A DNA stretch of 64,000 nt, taken from contig CANEAY010000002.1 in the NCBI GenBank assembly GCA_947425785.1, positions 62,001-126,000 of the forward strand, given 5' to 3'. The notes under the pieces are model-generated. The model was not told where the DNA came from. It worked only from the letters and a program-made list of their open reading frames with translations, and made no database searches. The DNA comes from an uncultured Pseudoflavonifractor sp. Lineage in GTDB: Bacteria > Bacillota > Clostridia > Oscillospirales > Oscillospiraceae. The translations under genes and the position numbers were made by a program. Of the stretch, positions 24,018-31,708 are shown piece after piece (the stretch's first letter is position 1; every line of letters begins with the position of its first letter).

Positions 24018-24794
24018 TCAGATCGGGGTGGGGCCCATGGCGTTTTTCAGTTCCTGGCTGACAGCGGCGTTAAACAACCGCACCGCATAGTCGTGGAGGT
24101 TGCTCAAATGCCCGGCGATACTGCCGGCGGCGATCTCCTTTTCCAGCACGGAAAAGTCTCCGTCCAGGATGAACTTGGGCTCGGGATCCTTCTTGCCGTC
24201 CCCCAGCATACCAGGGCCGGCGTGGAGCTTCATGCGGCACAGGTTTTCCAGGCTCATTTCCACGTCCAGGGCGCACTTGGTGGTCAGCTTTTCATCCACA
24301 TCGGGCTCAGAGAGTACCCCGATGAAGGGGGGCTCAATGAGGTCGTCCCACAGCTCCTCCTGGAGGCCCAGACGGTTCCGGGAAAAGGCGTTGACGTACC
24401 GCAGGCCGATGCGCTCGAAGAAGGCGGGCTGGTAGATCTGGATGAACAGGGCCAGAACCTTGTCCAGCTTCTGGGCAAAATCCTCCCAGCGGGTGTAGCG
24501 CAGGGTGGACAGAGCCACGAAATTCTGGGTCAGGTTGATCTTCCACAGTCCGTCGGTGGAGATAAAGTTGTAGTTGGTGATGGGGGGACTCTGCTCCACT
24601 TTGCCGTTCACCACCCGGGGGCTCTGCTGTTCCTGCCGGGCCACATACCGGGGAAAATCGGCCCGGACGGCCTCCTGGAACTGGGCGGGGTCGGTGGAGC
24701 CGATGGACAGGATGGTGGGAAAGCGAAGCTGGCAAATGACCTCGATGAGAGGGGAATTGACATAGGAATAGCGGGTATTGTCGGCAAACAACAT
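24018..24794 (-). CDS. TIGR04255-family protein, function unknown
   Basis: A 258-residue soluble protein resembling the TIGR04255 family: SYVNSPLIEVICQLRFP at the N terminus is the family signature, followed by GLWKINLTQNFVALSTLRYTRWEDF and IGLRYVNAFSR. The family is widespread, poorly understood, and often found in accessory or defence neighbourhoods. No signal peptide or membrane segment is seen. The start at MLFADNTRYSY has GGAAAGGAG upstream. A promoter lies at 24829-24857 and a hairpin follows the gene. It is transcribed alone, away from the MBL hydrolase gene. No partner that would explain its role is visible. Confidence 0.72.
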   Translation of the reverse strand: MLFADNTRYSYVNSPLIEVICQLRFPTILSIGSTDPAQFQEAVRADFPRYVARQEQQSPRVVNGKVEQSPPITNYNFISTDGLWKINLTQNFVALSTLRYTRWEDFAQKLDKVLALFIQIYQPAFFERIGLRYVNAFSRNRLGLQEELWDDLIEPPFIGVLSEPDVDEKLTTKCALDVEMSLENLCRMKLHAGPGMLGDGKKDPEPKFILDGDFSVLEKEIAAGSIAGHLSNLHDYAVRLFNAAVSQELKNAMGPTPI

Positions 24795-24828
24795 GGTAAA
24801 AAACTCCTTTCCAAGGGTCGTTTTCCCT

Positions 24829-24857
24829 ATTGTACCCGGATTTCGGGAAAATGTCAA
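24829..24857 (-). promoter_or_regulatory. Promoter of the TIGR04255 gene
   Basis: Minus-strand TTGACA (24852-24857), 17 bases, TACAAT (24829-24834), 35 bases before the start codon. Confidence 0.8.
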
Positions 24858-24876
24858 AGAAAAGAGAGAACATAAA

Positions 24877-24913
24877 GTAAACTCTTGTGTTTACACCTAA
24901 AAGAAGCTATAAT
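24877..24913 (+). promoter_or_regulatory. Promoter and inverted repeat upstream of the MBL hydrolase gene
   Basis: TTGTGT (24885-24890), 17 bases, TATAAT (24908-24913). An inverted repeat GTAAAC-N6-GTTTAC (24877-24894) overlaps the -35 box and could be the binding site of a regulator that is not encoded next to it. Confidence 0.65.
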
Positions 24914-24978
24914 AGCCGCAAGTGACTGTTATTCAGATGGAAATGGGGCCGATCAATCAGACTCTGGAGGAAACATAT

Positions 24979-25959
24979 ATGGTCGAACAGGTGGCAGAAA
25001 ATATTTACCGCATCGGGGTGCCCCTTCCGGGCAATCCGCTGAAGGAGCTCAACAGCTATTTTATCCGGGGAACAGATTCCGACCTGCTCATCGACACCGG
25101 CTTTCGTCGTCAGACCTGCCAACAGGCGCTGGAAGAGGGCCTTGCGGAGCTGGGCAGCGACCCGGCGCGCCGGGATGTGCTGCTGACCCACCTCCATTCC
25201 GACCACGCCGGCATGGCAGACCTTTTTGTGGGGCCGGGGCGGCACGTCTATATGGGAAAGGTGGACATGGAGCGGCTGGACACCTTCCTCCGGCGGCGGG
25301 GGCCCGACCCCCGTGAGCTGCGCTTTATCTCCGAGGGCTTTCCCACCGACCTGGTTCGGGCAGTGAGCGAGGTCAACCCTGCCAGTCAGGAGACCGTCCC
25401 CTGCATTGACGGGAGCTTCCAAGGTTTGGAGGACGGGGATGTTCTCCGGACGGGGGAGTACGAGCTGAAGACCCTTCTGGTTCCCGGCCATACCCCCGGC
25501 AACTGTATGTTCTGGGTGGAGGAGCAGGGCATCATGTTCTCCGGCGACCACATTCTCTTTGACATCACCCCCAATATCACCGAGTGGTCCGGCGTGGACG
25601 ACGCCCTGGGGGCCTACCTGGATAGCCTGAGAAAGGTGAAGGGCTACCCGGTGAAGCTGACTCTTCCGGGACATCGGAAAACTGGGGACTACCGGGCGCG
25701 GATCGAGCATCTCCTGTCCCACCACCAAAAGCGCCTGGAGGAGGCGCTGTCGGTGGTGAGGGCGGCCCCCGGCCTTACTGCCTATGAGATCGCCGGGAAA
25801 ATGACCTGGAAGATCCGGGCCAACAGCTGGGAGGACTTCCCCATGGTACAGAAGTGGTTTGCGGTGGGGGAGTGCCTGTCCCATCTGGACTACCTGCGCC
25901 GGCGGGATAAGGTGCGCCGGGAGGAAAAGGACGGCCTGTGGCGCTATGAGGCAATATAA
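24979..25959 (+). CDS. MBL-fold metallo-hydrolase (glyoxalase II/LACTB2-like)
   Basis: A 326-residue metallo-beta-lactamase-fold hydrolase. The zinc motif is LTHLHSDHAGM (HxHxDH), with further ligands in PGHTPGNCMFW (His) and FSGDHILFD (Asp) and a terminal GHR (LPGHRKTGDY). The C-terminal 90 residues, with EALSVVRAAPGLTAYEIAGKM, form a helical winged region typical of LACTB2-like proteins. The substrate is unknown; hydroxyacyl thioesters or other esters are usual for the group. The start (MVEQVAENIYRIGVPLPG) has TGGAGGAAAC upstream; the frame is open 19 codons earlier without support. It is followed after 27 bases by the triose-phosphate isomerase homologue, so the two are probably cotranscribed. 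Confidence 0.86.
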   Translation: MVEQVAENIYRIGVPLPGNPLKELNSYFIRGTDSDLLIDTGFRRQTCQQALEEGLAELGSDPARRDVLLTHLHSDHAGMADLFVGPGRHVYMGKVDMERLDTFLRRRGPDPRELRFISEGFPTDLVRAVSEVNPASQETVPCIDGSFQGLEDGDVLRTGEYELKTLLVPGHTPGNCMFWVEEQGIMFSGDHILFDITPNITEWSGVDDALGAYLDSLRKVKGYPVKLTLPGHRKTGDYRARIEHLLSHHQKRLEEALSVVRAAPGLTAYEIAGKMTWKIRANSWEDFPMVQKWFAVGECLSHLDYLRRRDKVRREEKDGLWRYEAI

Positions 25960-25986
25960 AAGAATAAAAACGAGGGAGATCTGACC

Positions 25987-26832
25987 ATGAAGCATATCTA
26001 TCTGAATTTGAAGCGGTTTGACGTTCCTGTGGAGTTGGGAGGCGTGAACCGGCTGGCGCAGGTATCCGATTGGGCAAAGACCATTGTGACGGGCACACAG
26101 GAGGCACTGAAGGGCTACGACAGAGACAAGGTGGAGTTCGCCATGTTCTTTCCCGAGGCCCATCTTTTGAACGCTGTGGCAGCCAAGAGCGACAAGAGCC
26201 CCATCCAAGTGGGCTGTCAGGGGGTCTTCCGGGCGGACACCGCCGTGGGCGGGAACTTTGGCGCCTTTACCACCGGCCGCCCCGCCGCTGCCGCCAAGGC
26301 TCTGGGGTGCGAGTACGTCCTTATCGGCCACTGTGAGGAGCGTAACGACAAACGGGGTATCCTGGAGGAGGGGGGCGTCGTTGGCTCCGCTGCCGCTCAG
26401 GCGGTGAACAGGCTGCTGAACGCAGAGGTCAAGCAGGCCCAGGCCAGAGGGCTGAAGGTGCTCTATTGCATTGGTGAGCGCAGTGAGGAGCAGGAGACCT
26501 GGCAGCAGGTGCTGGGAAGCCAACTGTCTGTGGGCCTGGAGGGCGTGGACAAGGCCGGGGTGGCCATCGCCTACGAGCCGGTGTGGAGCATTGGCCCCGG
26601 CAAGACCCCTGCCGACAAGCCCTACATTACCAAGGTGGCCGCCTTTGTCAAGGAGCAGACCGGCGGCATGGATGTGGCTTATGGCGGCGGCCTCAAGACC
26701 GATAATGCCGAGATGCTGGCCTCCATCCCCGAGATCGACGGCGGACTGATCGCCCTGACCCGGTTCAGCGGGGAGATCGGCTTCTATCCCCAGGAATATC
26801 TGGACATCATTCGCCTTTACCTGGGAGAATGA
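25987..26832 (+). CDS. Divergent triose-phosphate isomerase homologue
   Basis: A 281-residue (beta-alpha)8 barrel protein related to triose-phosphate isomerase but about 30 residues longer. The catalytic trio appears kept: Lys in YLNLKRF (NWK in TIM), His in VLIGHCEERND (IGHSERR in TIM) and Glu in AYEPVWSIGPGKTP. The Ser after the catalytic His is Cys. The phosphate-binding ends differ: GGSV is GGGLKTDNAEM, and the loop-8 GALVGGASL is GGLIALTRFSG, so the diglycine that holds phosphate is missing. This may therefore be an isomerase for a different or unphosphorylated sugar rather than the glycolytic enzyme. It lies in a probable operon with the MBL hydrolase and the TauE-like transporter. The ribosome binding site is GAGGGAGATC. 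Confidence 0.8.
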   Translation: MKHIYLNLKRFDVPVELGGVNRLAQVSDWAKTIVTGTQEALKGYDRDKVEFAMFFPEAHLLNAVAAKSDKSPIQVGCQGVFRADTAVGGNFGAFTTGRPAAAAKALGCEYVLIGHCEERNDKRGILEEGGVVGSAAAQAVNRLLNAEVKQAQARGLKVLYCIGERSEEQETWQQVLGSQLSVGLEGVDKAGVAIAYEPVWSIGPGKTPADKPYITKVAAFVKEQTGGMDVAYGGGLKTDNAEMLASIPEIDGGLIALTRFSGEIGFYPQEYLDIIRLYLGE

Positions 26833-26888
26833 CGATATCGAAGGAGCGGGCTGTTCTGGAATGCAGTCAATAGGGTGAGGAGAGCGCG

Positions 26889-27677
26889 ATGATAAATCTT
26901 ATTTTGGCCCTGGTGGCCTTTGGAGCCAGTACGGTGGGGGCCATCTGCGGTATTGGCGGCGGCGTGGTCATCAAGCCGGTGCTGGACGTGCTGAATGTGG
27001 CCGGCGTATCCACGATCAACTTCCTGTCGGGCTGCACGGTACTGGCTATGAGCTGTTATTCCGTGGTCAAATCCCTGGGAACGAAGTCGGAAGGGGTGGA
27101 GCTGAAGACCGGCACCCCCCTTGCCATCGGCGCGGCCTTGGGCGGCGTAGGGGGGAAAGTCCTGTTTGACCTTCTGCGTGGGTCGTTCGCCCAGCCGGAG
27201 CGGGTCAGCGGCTATCAGGCGGTGGGCCTGGGCCTGATGACGTTTATCACTCTGCTCTATACCGCTTTTCAGTCCAGGGTAAAGACCCACCGGGTGGAGA
27301 GCCGTGCGGCCTGTGTCTTTATTGGTCTGCTTTTGGGCGTGACCTCCAGCTTCCTGGGCATAGGCGGCGGGCCTATCAACCTGATGGTGCTGTATTTCTT
27401 CTTTTCCATGACTCCCAAGGCGGCGGCCCGGAACAGCCTGTACATCATCCTTGTTTCCCAGAGCACCAGTCTTTTGACCACCCTGGTCACCCGCAGTGTG
27501 CCTCCCTTCCAGCCCGTCTGGCTGGTGCTGATGGCCGGGGGCGGCATCTTGGGCGGTATGGCAGGGCGAAAGCTGAATAAAAAGCTCGGCGAGGAGCAGG
27601 TGTCCCGGCTGTTTATGGGCCTGCTTCTGGTCATTATGGGGATCAGCGTCTTTAATGCCTATCGGAGTTTGGTGTGA
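26889..27677 (+). CDS. TauE/SafE-family sulfite/organic anion exporter
   Basis: A 262-residue membrane protein of the TauE/SafE family with about eight transmembrane helices in two repeats. Each repeat has the glycine-rich signature: GASTVGAICGIGGGVVIKPVL in the first and GVTSSFLGIGGGPINLMVL in the second. Members export sulfite, sulfoacetate or other small anions. The start has GGTGAGGAGAGCGCG upstream and lies 57 bases after the isomerase gene. The C terminus (RLFMGLLLVIMGISVFNAYRSLV) is complete. The substrate is unknown; a link with the two preceding genes is only suggested by order. A strong bidirectional terminator follows. Confidence 0.9.
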   Translation: MINLILALVAFGASTVGAICGIGGGVVIKPVLDVLNVAGVSTINFLSGCTVLAMSCYSVVKSLGTKSEGVELKTGTPLAIGAALGGVGGKVLFDLLRGSFAQPERVSGYQAVGLGLMTFITLLYTAFQSRVKTHRVESRAACVFIGLLLGVTSSFLGIGGGPINLMVLYFFFSMTPKAAARNSLYIILVSQSTSLLTTLVTRSVPPFQPVWLVLMAGGGILGGMAGRKLNKKLGEEQVSRLFMGLLLVIMGISVFNAYRSLV

Positions 27678-27686
27678 GAATAAAAA

Positions 27687-27715
27687 ACCGGGGCCGGACA
27701 TTTGTCCGGCCCCGG
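27687..27715. terminator. Bidirectional terminator between the TauE-like gene and nrdG
   Basis: ACCGGGGCCGGAC and GTCCGGCCCCGGT form a perfect 13-base-pair stem around ATTT, with A and T tracts outside. It lies between convergent genes. Confidence 0.9.
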
Positions 27716-27722
27716 TCTTCTT

Positions 27723-28247
27723 TTATTCTCCCCAAAGAACGATTTGGCCTGCGGCCAGACTCTGGGGCACATGGATGAGCCGTTGATTGGAGGAGCCCCG
27801 GAAGAGGAGGGTGATATCGTGGAGCTCCTCCACGAATTCCCCATCCACCAGTACGTCGAAGAGGGACAGCACCTGGTCGGTGACCTCGCACCGGCACCGG
27901 GAAGGGGTAAGGCCCCGCAGCTCCTCCCAGGTGTACCCGGAGTAGCACCAGATGTCCTTTCCCGGCTGTTCCTCCTTCAGCCGCCGCAGAAAGGGGAGCA
28001 GGCCCCGCTGGTTCTCCGGCTCCATGGGCTCCCCCCCCAGAAGGGTCAGCCCCTGGACAAAGTGGGGGGCCATCTCCTCCAACAACCTGTCCTCCACCTC
28101 CTTGGTGAAGGGCTCACCGTAGTCAAAGGCCCAGGTCTCGGGCTGGAAACAGTTTTTGCAGTGGTGGGTACAGCCGGAGACGAAGAGGGTCACCCGGACG
28201 CCGGGGCCGTCGGCAATGTCCCGGGGCTTGATGTTGCAGTAGTTCAT
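27723..28247 (-). CDS. nrdG: Anaerobic ribonucleotide reductase activating protein
   Basis: A 174-residue radical-SAM enzyme that installs the glycyl radical on NrdD. The cluster motif VSGCTHHCKNCFQPETW (CxxxCxxC) lies near residues 29-37, and LTLLGGEPMEPENQ and DIWCYSGYTWEEL are NrdG features. The length is typical. The start has AAAAGGAGCGAG upstream. Unusually, it is separated from nrdD by an opposing HTH gene, so it cannot be read with nrdD unless the transcript runs antisense through that gene; a separate promoter was not clear by eye. It works in the cytosol under anoxic conditions. Confidence 0.95.
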   Translation of the reverse strand: MNYCNIKPRDIADGPGVRVTLFVSGCTHHCKNCFQPETWAFDYGEPFTKEVEDRLLEEMAPHFVQGLTLLGGEPMEPENQRGLLPFLRRLKEEQPGKDIWCYSGYTWEELRGLTPSRCRCEVTDQVLSLFDVLVDGEFVEELHDITLLFRGSSNQRLIHVPQSLAAGQIVLWGE

Positions 28248-28283
28248 AAAACTCGCTCCTTTTGAAAATCAACCAGGGGTTTG

Positions 28284-28312
28284 GTGACAACCCCGGCCGG
28301 GAATGGTAAGAT
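28284..28312 (+). promoter_or_regulatory. Promoter of the XRE-type membrane regulator gene
   Basis: GTGACA (28284-28289), 17 bases, TAAGAT (28307-28312), 25 bases before the GTG start codon. A weak to moderate match. Confidence 0.55.
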
Positions 28313-28336
28313 AGGGGACAGAAAGGGCGTGAGAGC

Positions 28337-29155
28337 GTGGACAATCAGCGCATCGGAGATTTCATCCGTGAACTGCGAAAGGAAAAGGGCCTGACCCAAA
28401 AGGAGGTGGCCGAGGCCCTCCATATCACCGACCGGGCGGTGTCCAAGTGGGAGCGGGGCCTCAACGCCCCGGATATCGCCCTGCTGGAGCCGCTGGCGGA
28501 GCTTTTCGGCGTGTCGGTGGGAGAGCTTATCCGGGGACAGCGGTGGGAGGAGGTCCCGGTGGATGATACCAGGAGCCTGCTGGAGTACTCCCGGGTGGAG
28601 ATCGCCCGGAAGGTCTGGGGGGAGAGGAAGAAGTATATCGCTCTCCTGGCCCTGGTTTTGATGCTGGTCGGAGCTCTTCTCTGGCGCAGCGGGGTGTTTT
28701 TTCTGTTGGACAAAAAGCCTTCCCCCGATGGACAGAGTATGGTGCGGGTGTACAGCAAGGAGTGGGACTTCTGGCCTCTGCACTTCACACTGAAAGACGC
28801 GGTGCAGCTGGTTTTGAAGGATAGGGGCCAAACGGGCTATATCGCCTACGGCAATGGTGAATATGAGGGCCTTTGGTGGGCCCCCGACGGGCGGAAGTAC
28901 GTGATGAGCTTTTGGCAGGGAGGAAAGCACTGGGTGGTGCTCAACTGGCTGGATCGGAACACGGAGTGGAATTTGAATCCCATCCTGAACATGGGGGGAG
29001 AGGATACGGAATACCAGTTTCTCCAATGGGGAAAGGATGGGGCGTCCATGCTGTTTTATTACAACAGGGAAAAGGAGGGCGTCCCGGAGGAGGGCTATTT
29101 CTGGTTCAACTGCGAGACTGGGAGGATCGGCGGGGAGATGGAGCTGCCGCAATAA
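28337..29155 (+). CDS. XRE-family HTH protein with transmembrane anchor and extracytoplasmic domain
   Basis: A 272-residue protein: residues 7-62 are an XRE/Cro helix-turn-helix (LRKEKGLTQKEVAEALHITDRAVSKWERG, with the usual LFGVSVGELIRG end), residues about 98-120 are a transmembrane helix, and the remaining 150 residues form a Trp- and Tyr-rich extracytoplasmic domain with WWAPDGRKYVMSFWQ and YQFLQWGKDGASMLFYYN, resembling a solvent-exposed beta sheet. The layout suggests a membrane-bound one-component regulator. It begins at GTG with AAAGGGCG upstream; the next Met is deep inside the HTH. It sits between nrdD and nrdG on the opposite strand. Targets are unknown. Confidence 0.8.
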   Translation: MDNQRIGDFIRELRKEKGLTQKEVAEALHITDRAVSKWERGLNAPDIALLEPLAELFGVSVGELIRGQRWEEVPVDDTRSLLEYSRVEIARKVWGERKKYIALLALVLMLVGALLWRSGVFFLLDKKPSPDGQSMVRVYSKEWDFWPLHFTLKDAVQLVLKDRGQTGYIAYGNGEYEGLWWAPDGRKYVMSFWQGGKHWVVLNWLDRNTEWNLNPILNMGGEDTEYQFLQWGKDGASMLFYYNREKEGVPEEGYFWFNCETGRIGGEMELPQ

Positions 29156-29156
29156 G

Positions 29157-29187
29157 AAAGGGGCGGGCAAAATGCCCGCCCCTTTCG
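29157..29187. terminator. Bidirectional terminator between the HTH gene and nrdD
   Basis: AAAGGGGCGGGC and GCCCGCCCCTTT form a perfect 12-base-pair stem around AAAAT. It lies between convergent gene ends. Confidence 0.85.
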
Positions 29188-29221
29188 GGCTTTTTCAGAG
29201 TTAAACAGAGCGCTTCAAGGC

Positions 29222-31423
29222 TTACAGGTGGAGCACTCTCTCCTTAATTTCCTGGGTGCGGCCCTGGTTCCAGAACTGGGTACCGATATACCCACAGGTG
29301 CGCCGGGCCACGTTCATCTTGTCCTGATCCTGGTTGTGGCAGTGGGGGCACTCCCACACCAGCTTGCCATCGTCCTCCACGATCTCGATCTCCCCGTCGA
29401 AGCCGCAGACCTGGCAGTAGTCGCTCTTGGTGTTCAGCTCGGCGTACATGATATTGTCGTAGATGAACTGCATGAGGGAGAGCACCGCCGGCAGGTTCTG
29501 CTGCATGTTGGGCACTTCCACATAGCTGATGGCGCCGCCGGGGGAGAGCTGCTGGAACTTGGCCTCAAAGGCCAGCTTGGAGAAGGCGTCGATCTCCTCG
29601 GTGACGTGGATATGGTAGGAGTTGGTGATGTAGGCCTTGTCGGTGACCCCCTCGATGATGCCGAAGCGCTTCTGGAGGCACTTGGCGAAGCGGTAGGTGG
29701 TGGACTCCAGGGGGGTGCCGTAGAGGGAGAAGTCGATGTTGCTCTCCGCCTTCCACTTCTTACAGGCGTCGTTCATGTGCTGCATGATCTCCAGGCCGAA
29801 GGGGGTGCCCACTTCCGGCTCGGTGTGGGAGACGCCGGTCATGTACTTGACGCACTCGTAGAGGCCGGCGTAGCCCAGGGAGATGGTGGAGTAGCCGTTG
29901 AAGAGGAGCTTGTCGATGGGCTCCCCCTTCTCCAGCCGGGCCAGGGCGCCATATTGCCAGAGGATGGGGGCGGCGTCGGAGAGGGTGCCCTTCAGGCGGT
30001 TGTGACGGCAGAGGAGGGCCTTGTGGCACAGCTCCAGCCGCTCGTCAAAGATGCGCCAGAACTCGTCCCGGTCTTTCTGGGAGGAGAGGGCCACATCCAC
30101 CAGGTTGATGGTGCACACGCCCTGGTTGAAACGGCCGTAGTACTTGTGTTTGCCCGGTTCATAGTTTTTGGCGTTGGCGATGTTGCCCACGCCGGCCTCG
30201 GTGAACCGGTCGGGGGTGAGGAAGGAGCGGCAGCCCATGCAGGTGTACACGTCGCCCTTGTCCCGGAGCATGATCTTCTCGGAGATGTAGTCGGGCACCA
30301 TCCGCTTGGCGGTGCACTTGGCGGCCAGCTCGGTGAGGTACCAATATTCGCTGCCCTCGGTGACGTTGTCCTCCTCCAGCACGTAGATGAGCTTGGGGAA
30401 GGCGGGGGTGATGTAGACCCCGGCCTCGTTCTTTACGCCCTTATAGCGCTGGAGCAGGGTCTCCTCGATAATGACGGCCAGATCCTTTTTCTCCTGCTCG
30501 CTGCGGGCCTCACCCAGGTACATGAAGACGGTGATAAAGGGGGCCTGGCCATTGGTGGTCATAAGGGTGACCACCTGATACTGGATGGTCTGGACGCCCC
30601 GGCGGATCTCCTCCCGCAGGCGGTTCTCCACGATCTCGGAGATCTGCTCGTCGTCCACGTCGTGGCCCAGGATCTTGCACTCATCGACCACGTCCCGGCG
30701 GATCTTCTGCCGGGAGATGTTGACGAAGGGGGCCAGGTGGCTCAAAGAGATGGACTGGCCGCCGTACTGATTGGAGGCCACCTGGGCGATGATCTGGGTG
30801 GCGATGTTGCAGGCGGTGGAGAAGGAGTGGGGCTTTTCGATCATGGTGCCGGAGATGACGGTGCCGTTTTGCAGCATATCCTCCAGGTTCACCAGGTCGC
30901 AGTTGTGCATGTGCTGGGCATAGTAGTCCATGTCGTGGAAGTGGATGATGCCCGCCTCGTGGGCCTCCACGATCTCGGGCGGCAGCAGCACCCGCTTGGT
31001 CAAGTCCTTGGACACCTCGCCCGCCATGTAGTCCCGCTGGACGGCGTTGACCTTGGGGTCTTTGTTGGCGTTCTCCTGCTTGACCTCCTCGTTGTTGGAC
31101 TCGATGAGGGTCAAGATCTGCTCGTCGGTGGTGTTGGCGGCCCGGGCCAGGGAGCGGGTGTAGCGGTAGCGGATGTACCGCTTGGCGGTCTCGTAGGCGC
31201 CGGCCTTCATGATCTCGACCTCTACCAGTTCCTGGATCTCCTCCACAGAGAGGGCGCGTCCGATTTGAACGGCCACCGCCTCAATGGTGTCGGAGATGGT
31301 GCGGATCTGGGTGGGGGTCAGCTCCCGGGCACCATTGGTGGCGGCGTTAGCCTTGGCAATGGCGTTAAAAATCTTCTCGGAGTCAAAGGTAACTTCCTGG
31401 CCGCTGCGTTTGATGATCTTCAT
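29222..31423 (-). CDS. nrdD: Anaerobic ribonucleoside-triphosphate reductase (class III)
   Basis: A 733-residue glycyl-radical enzyme that makes dNTPs from NTPs without oxygen. The N-terminal ATP-cone (MKIIKRSGQEVTFDSEKIFNAI) senses dATP. The catalytic barrel includes IHFHDMDYYAQHMHNCDLVNL and GVCTINLVDVALSSQKD. Near the C terminus, CQVCGF and CPHCHN bind zinc, and RRTCGYIGTQFWNQGRTQEIKERV carries the radical Gly (CGYIG). The length is typical. Its promoter carries NrdR-box candidates. The activase gene nrdG lies 1 kb downstream beyond an opposing gene. Confidence 0.97.
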   Translation of the reverse strand: MKIIKRSGQEVTFDSEKIFNAIAKANAATNGARELTPTQIRTISDTIEAVAVQIGRALSVEEIQELVEVEIMKAGAYETAKRYIRYRYTRSLARAANTTDEQILTLIESNNEEVKQENANKDPKVNAVQRDYMAGEVSKDLTKRVLLPPEIVEAHEAGIIHFHDMDYYAQHMHNCDLVNLEDMLQNGTVISGTMIEKPHSFSTACNIATQIIAQVASNQYGGQSISLSHLAPFVNISRQKIRRDVVDECKILGHDVDDEQISEIVENRLREEIRRGVQTIQYQVVTLMTTNGQAPFITVFMYLGEARSEQEKKDLAVIIEETLLQRYKGVKNEAGVYITPAFPKLIYVLEEDNVTEGSEYWYLTELAAKCTAKRMVPDYISEKIMLRDKGDVYTCMGCRSFLTPDRFTEAGVGNIANAKNYEPGKHKYYGRFNQGVCTINLVDVALSSQKDRDEFWRIFDERLELCHKALLCRHNRLKGTLSDAAPILWQYGALARLEKGEPIDKLLFNGYSTISLGYAGLYECVKYMTGVSHTEPEVGTPFGLEIMQHMNDACKKWKAESNIDFSLYGTPLESTTYRFAKCLQKRFGIIEGVTDKAYITNSYHIHVTEEIDAFSKLAFEAKFQQLSPGGAISYVEVPNMQQNLPAVLSLMQFIYDNIMYAELNTKSDYCQVCGFDGEIEIVEDDGKLVWECPHCHNQDQDKMNVARRTCGYIGTQFWNQGRTQEIKERVLHL

Positions 31424-31457
31424 TTGTGGTGTCGTCCCCTCTTTCTATATTATAAGC

Positions 31458-31479
31458 AAAGGGCGCAGTGACGCCCTTT
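31458..31479 (-). promoter_or_regulatory. Hairpin in the nrdD 5' untranslated region
   Basis: AAAGGGCG and CGCCCTTT form an 8-base-pair stem with a six-base loop, between the nrdD promoter and its ribosome binding site. On the minus strand it is followed by GCTTATAATATAG, not a T-run, so it is not a normal terminator for nrdD. Confidence 0.45.
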
Positions 31480-31497
31480 TGTCGCTCGGTGATATCA

Positions 31498-31526
31498 AGT
31501 ATACACTATGTTGGGGTAGGAATCAA
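31498..31526 (-). promoter_or_regulatory. nrdD promoter
   Basis: Minus-strand TTGATT (31521-31526), 17 bases, TATACT (31498-31503). The proximal NrdR-box candidate occupies the spacer and touches the -10 box. Confidence 0.75.
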
Positions 31527-31550
31527 GAGAAAAAACACAAGATGTGGTGT
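31503..31550 (-). promoter_or_regulatory. Tandem NrdR-box candidates at the nrdD promoter
   Basis: The distal site (31535-31550) reads ACACCACATCTTGTGT on the minus strand and matches 13 of 16 positions of the recalled NrdR consensus (ACAC-W-ATAT-W-GTGT type). The proximal site (31503-31518, minus strand ending CATAGTGT) keeps mainly one half. Their 32-base separation, about three helical turns, is the spacing typical of paired NrdR boxes. NrdR represses ribonucleotide reductase genes when dATP is plentiful. No nrdR gene lies in this window. Confidence 0.65.
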
Positions 31551-31708
31551 TTATTTTTTGACGGTCTGCATAGATATTGTTTTTCCGGCGTTTCGTGGGA
31601 AAATGGAGACGAAATCCGCTTTTTTGCGGAAATTTTTTCTTTTTTGTGTTATACTATCAAAATAATGGGAAGGATATCCTGGCCCGATATGTGGGGGAGG
31701 GGCAGAAA

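Noticed and set aside
29228..31471. A 747-codon open frame antisense to nrdD
   Set aside because: Low-complexity sequence with no start signal or homologous motif; the reverse strand encodes an intact NrdD with all catalytic sites.
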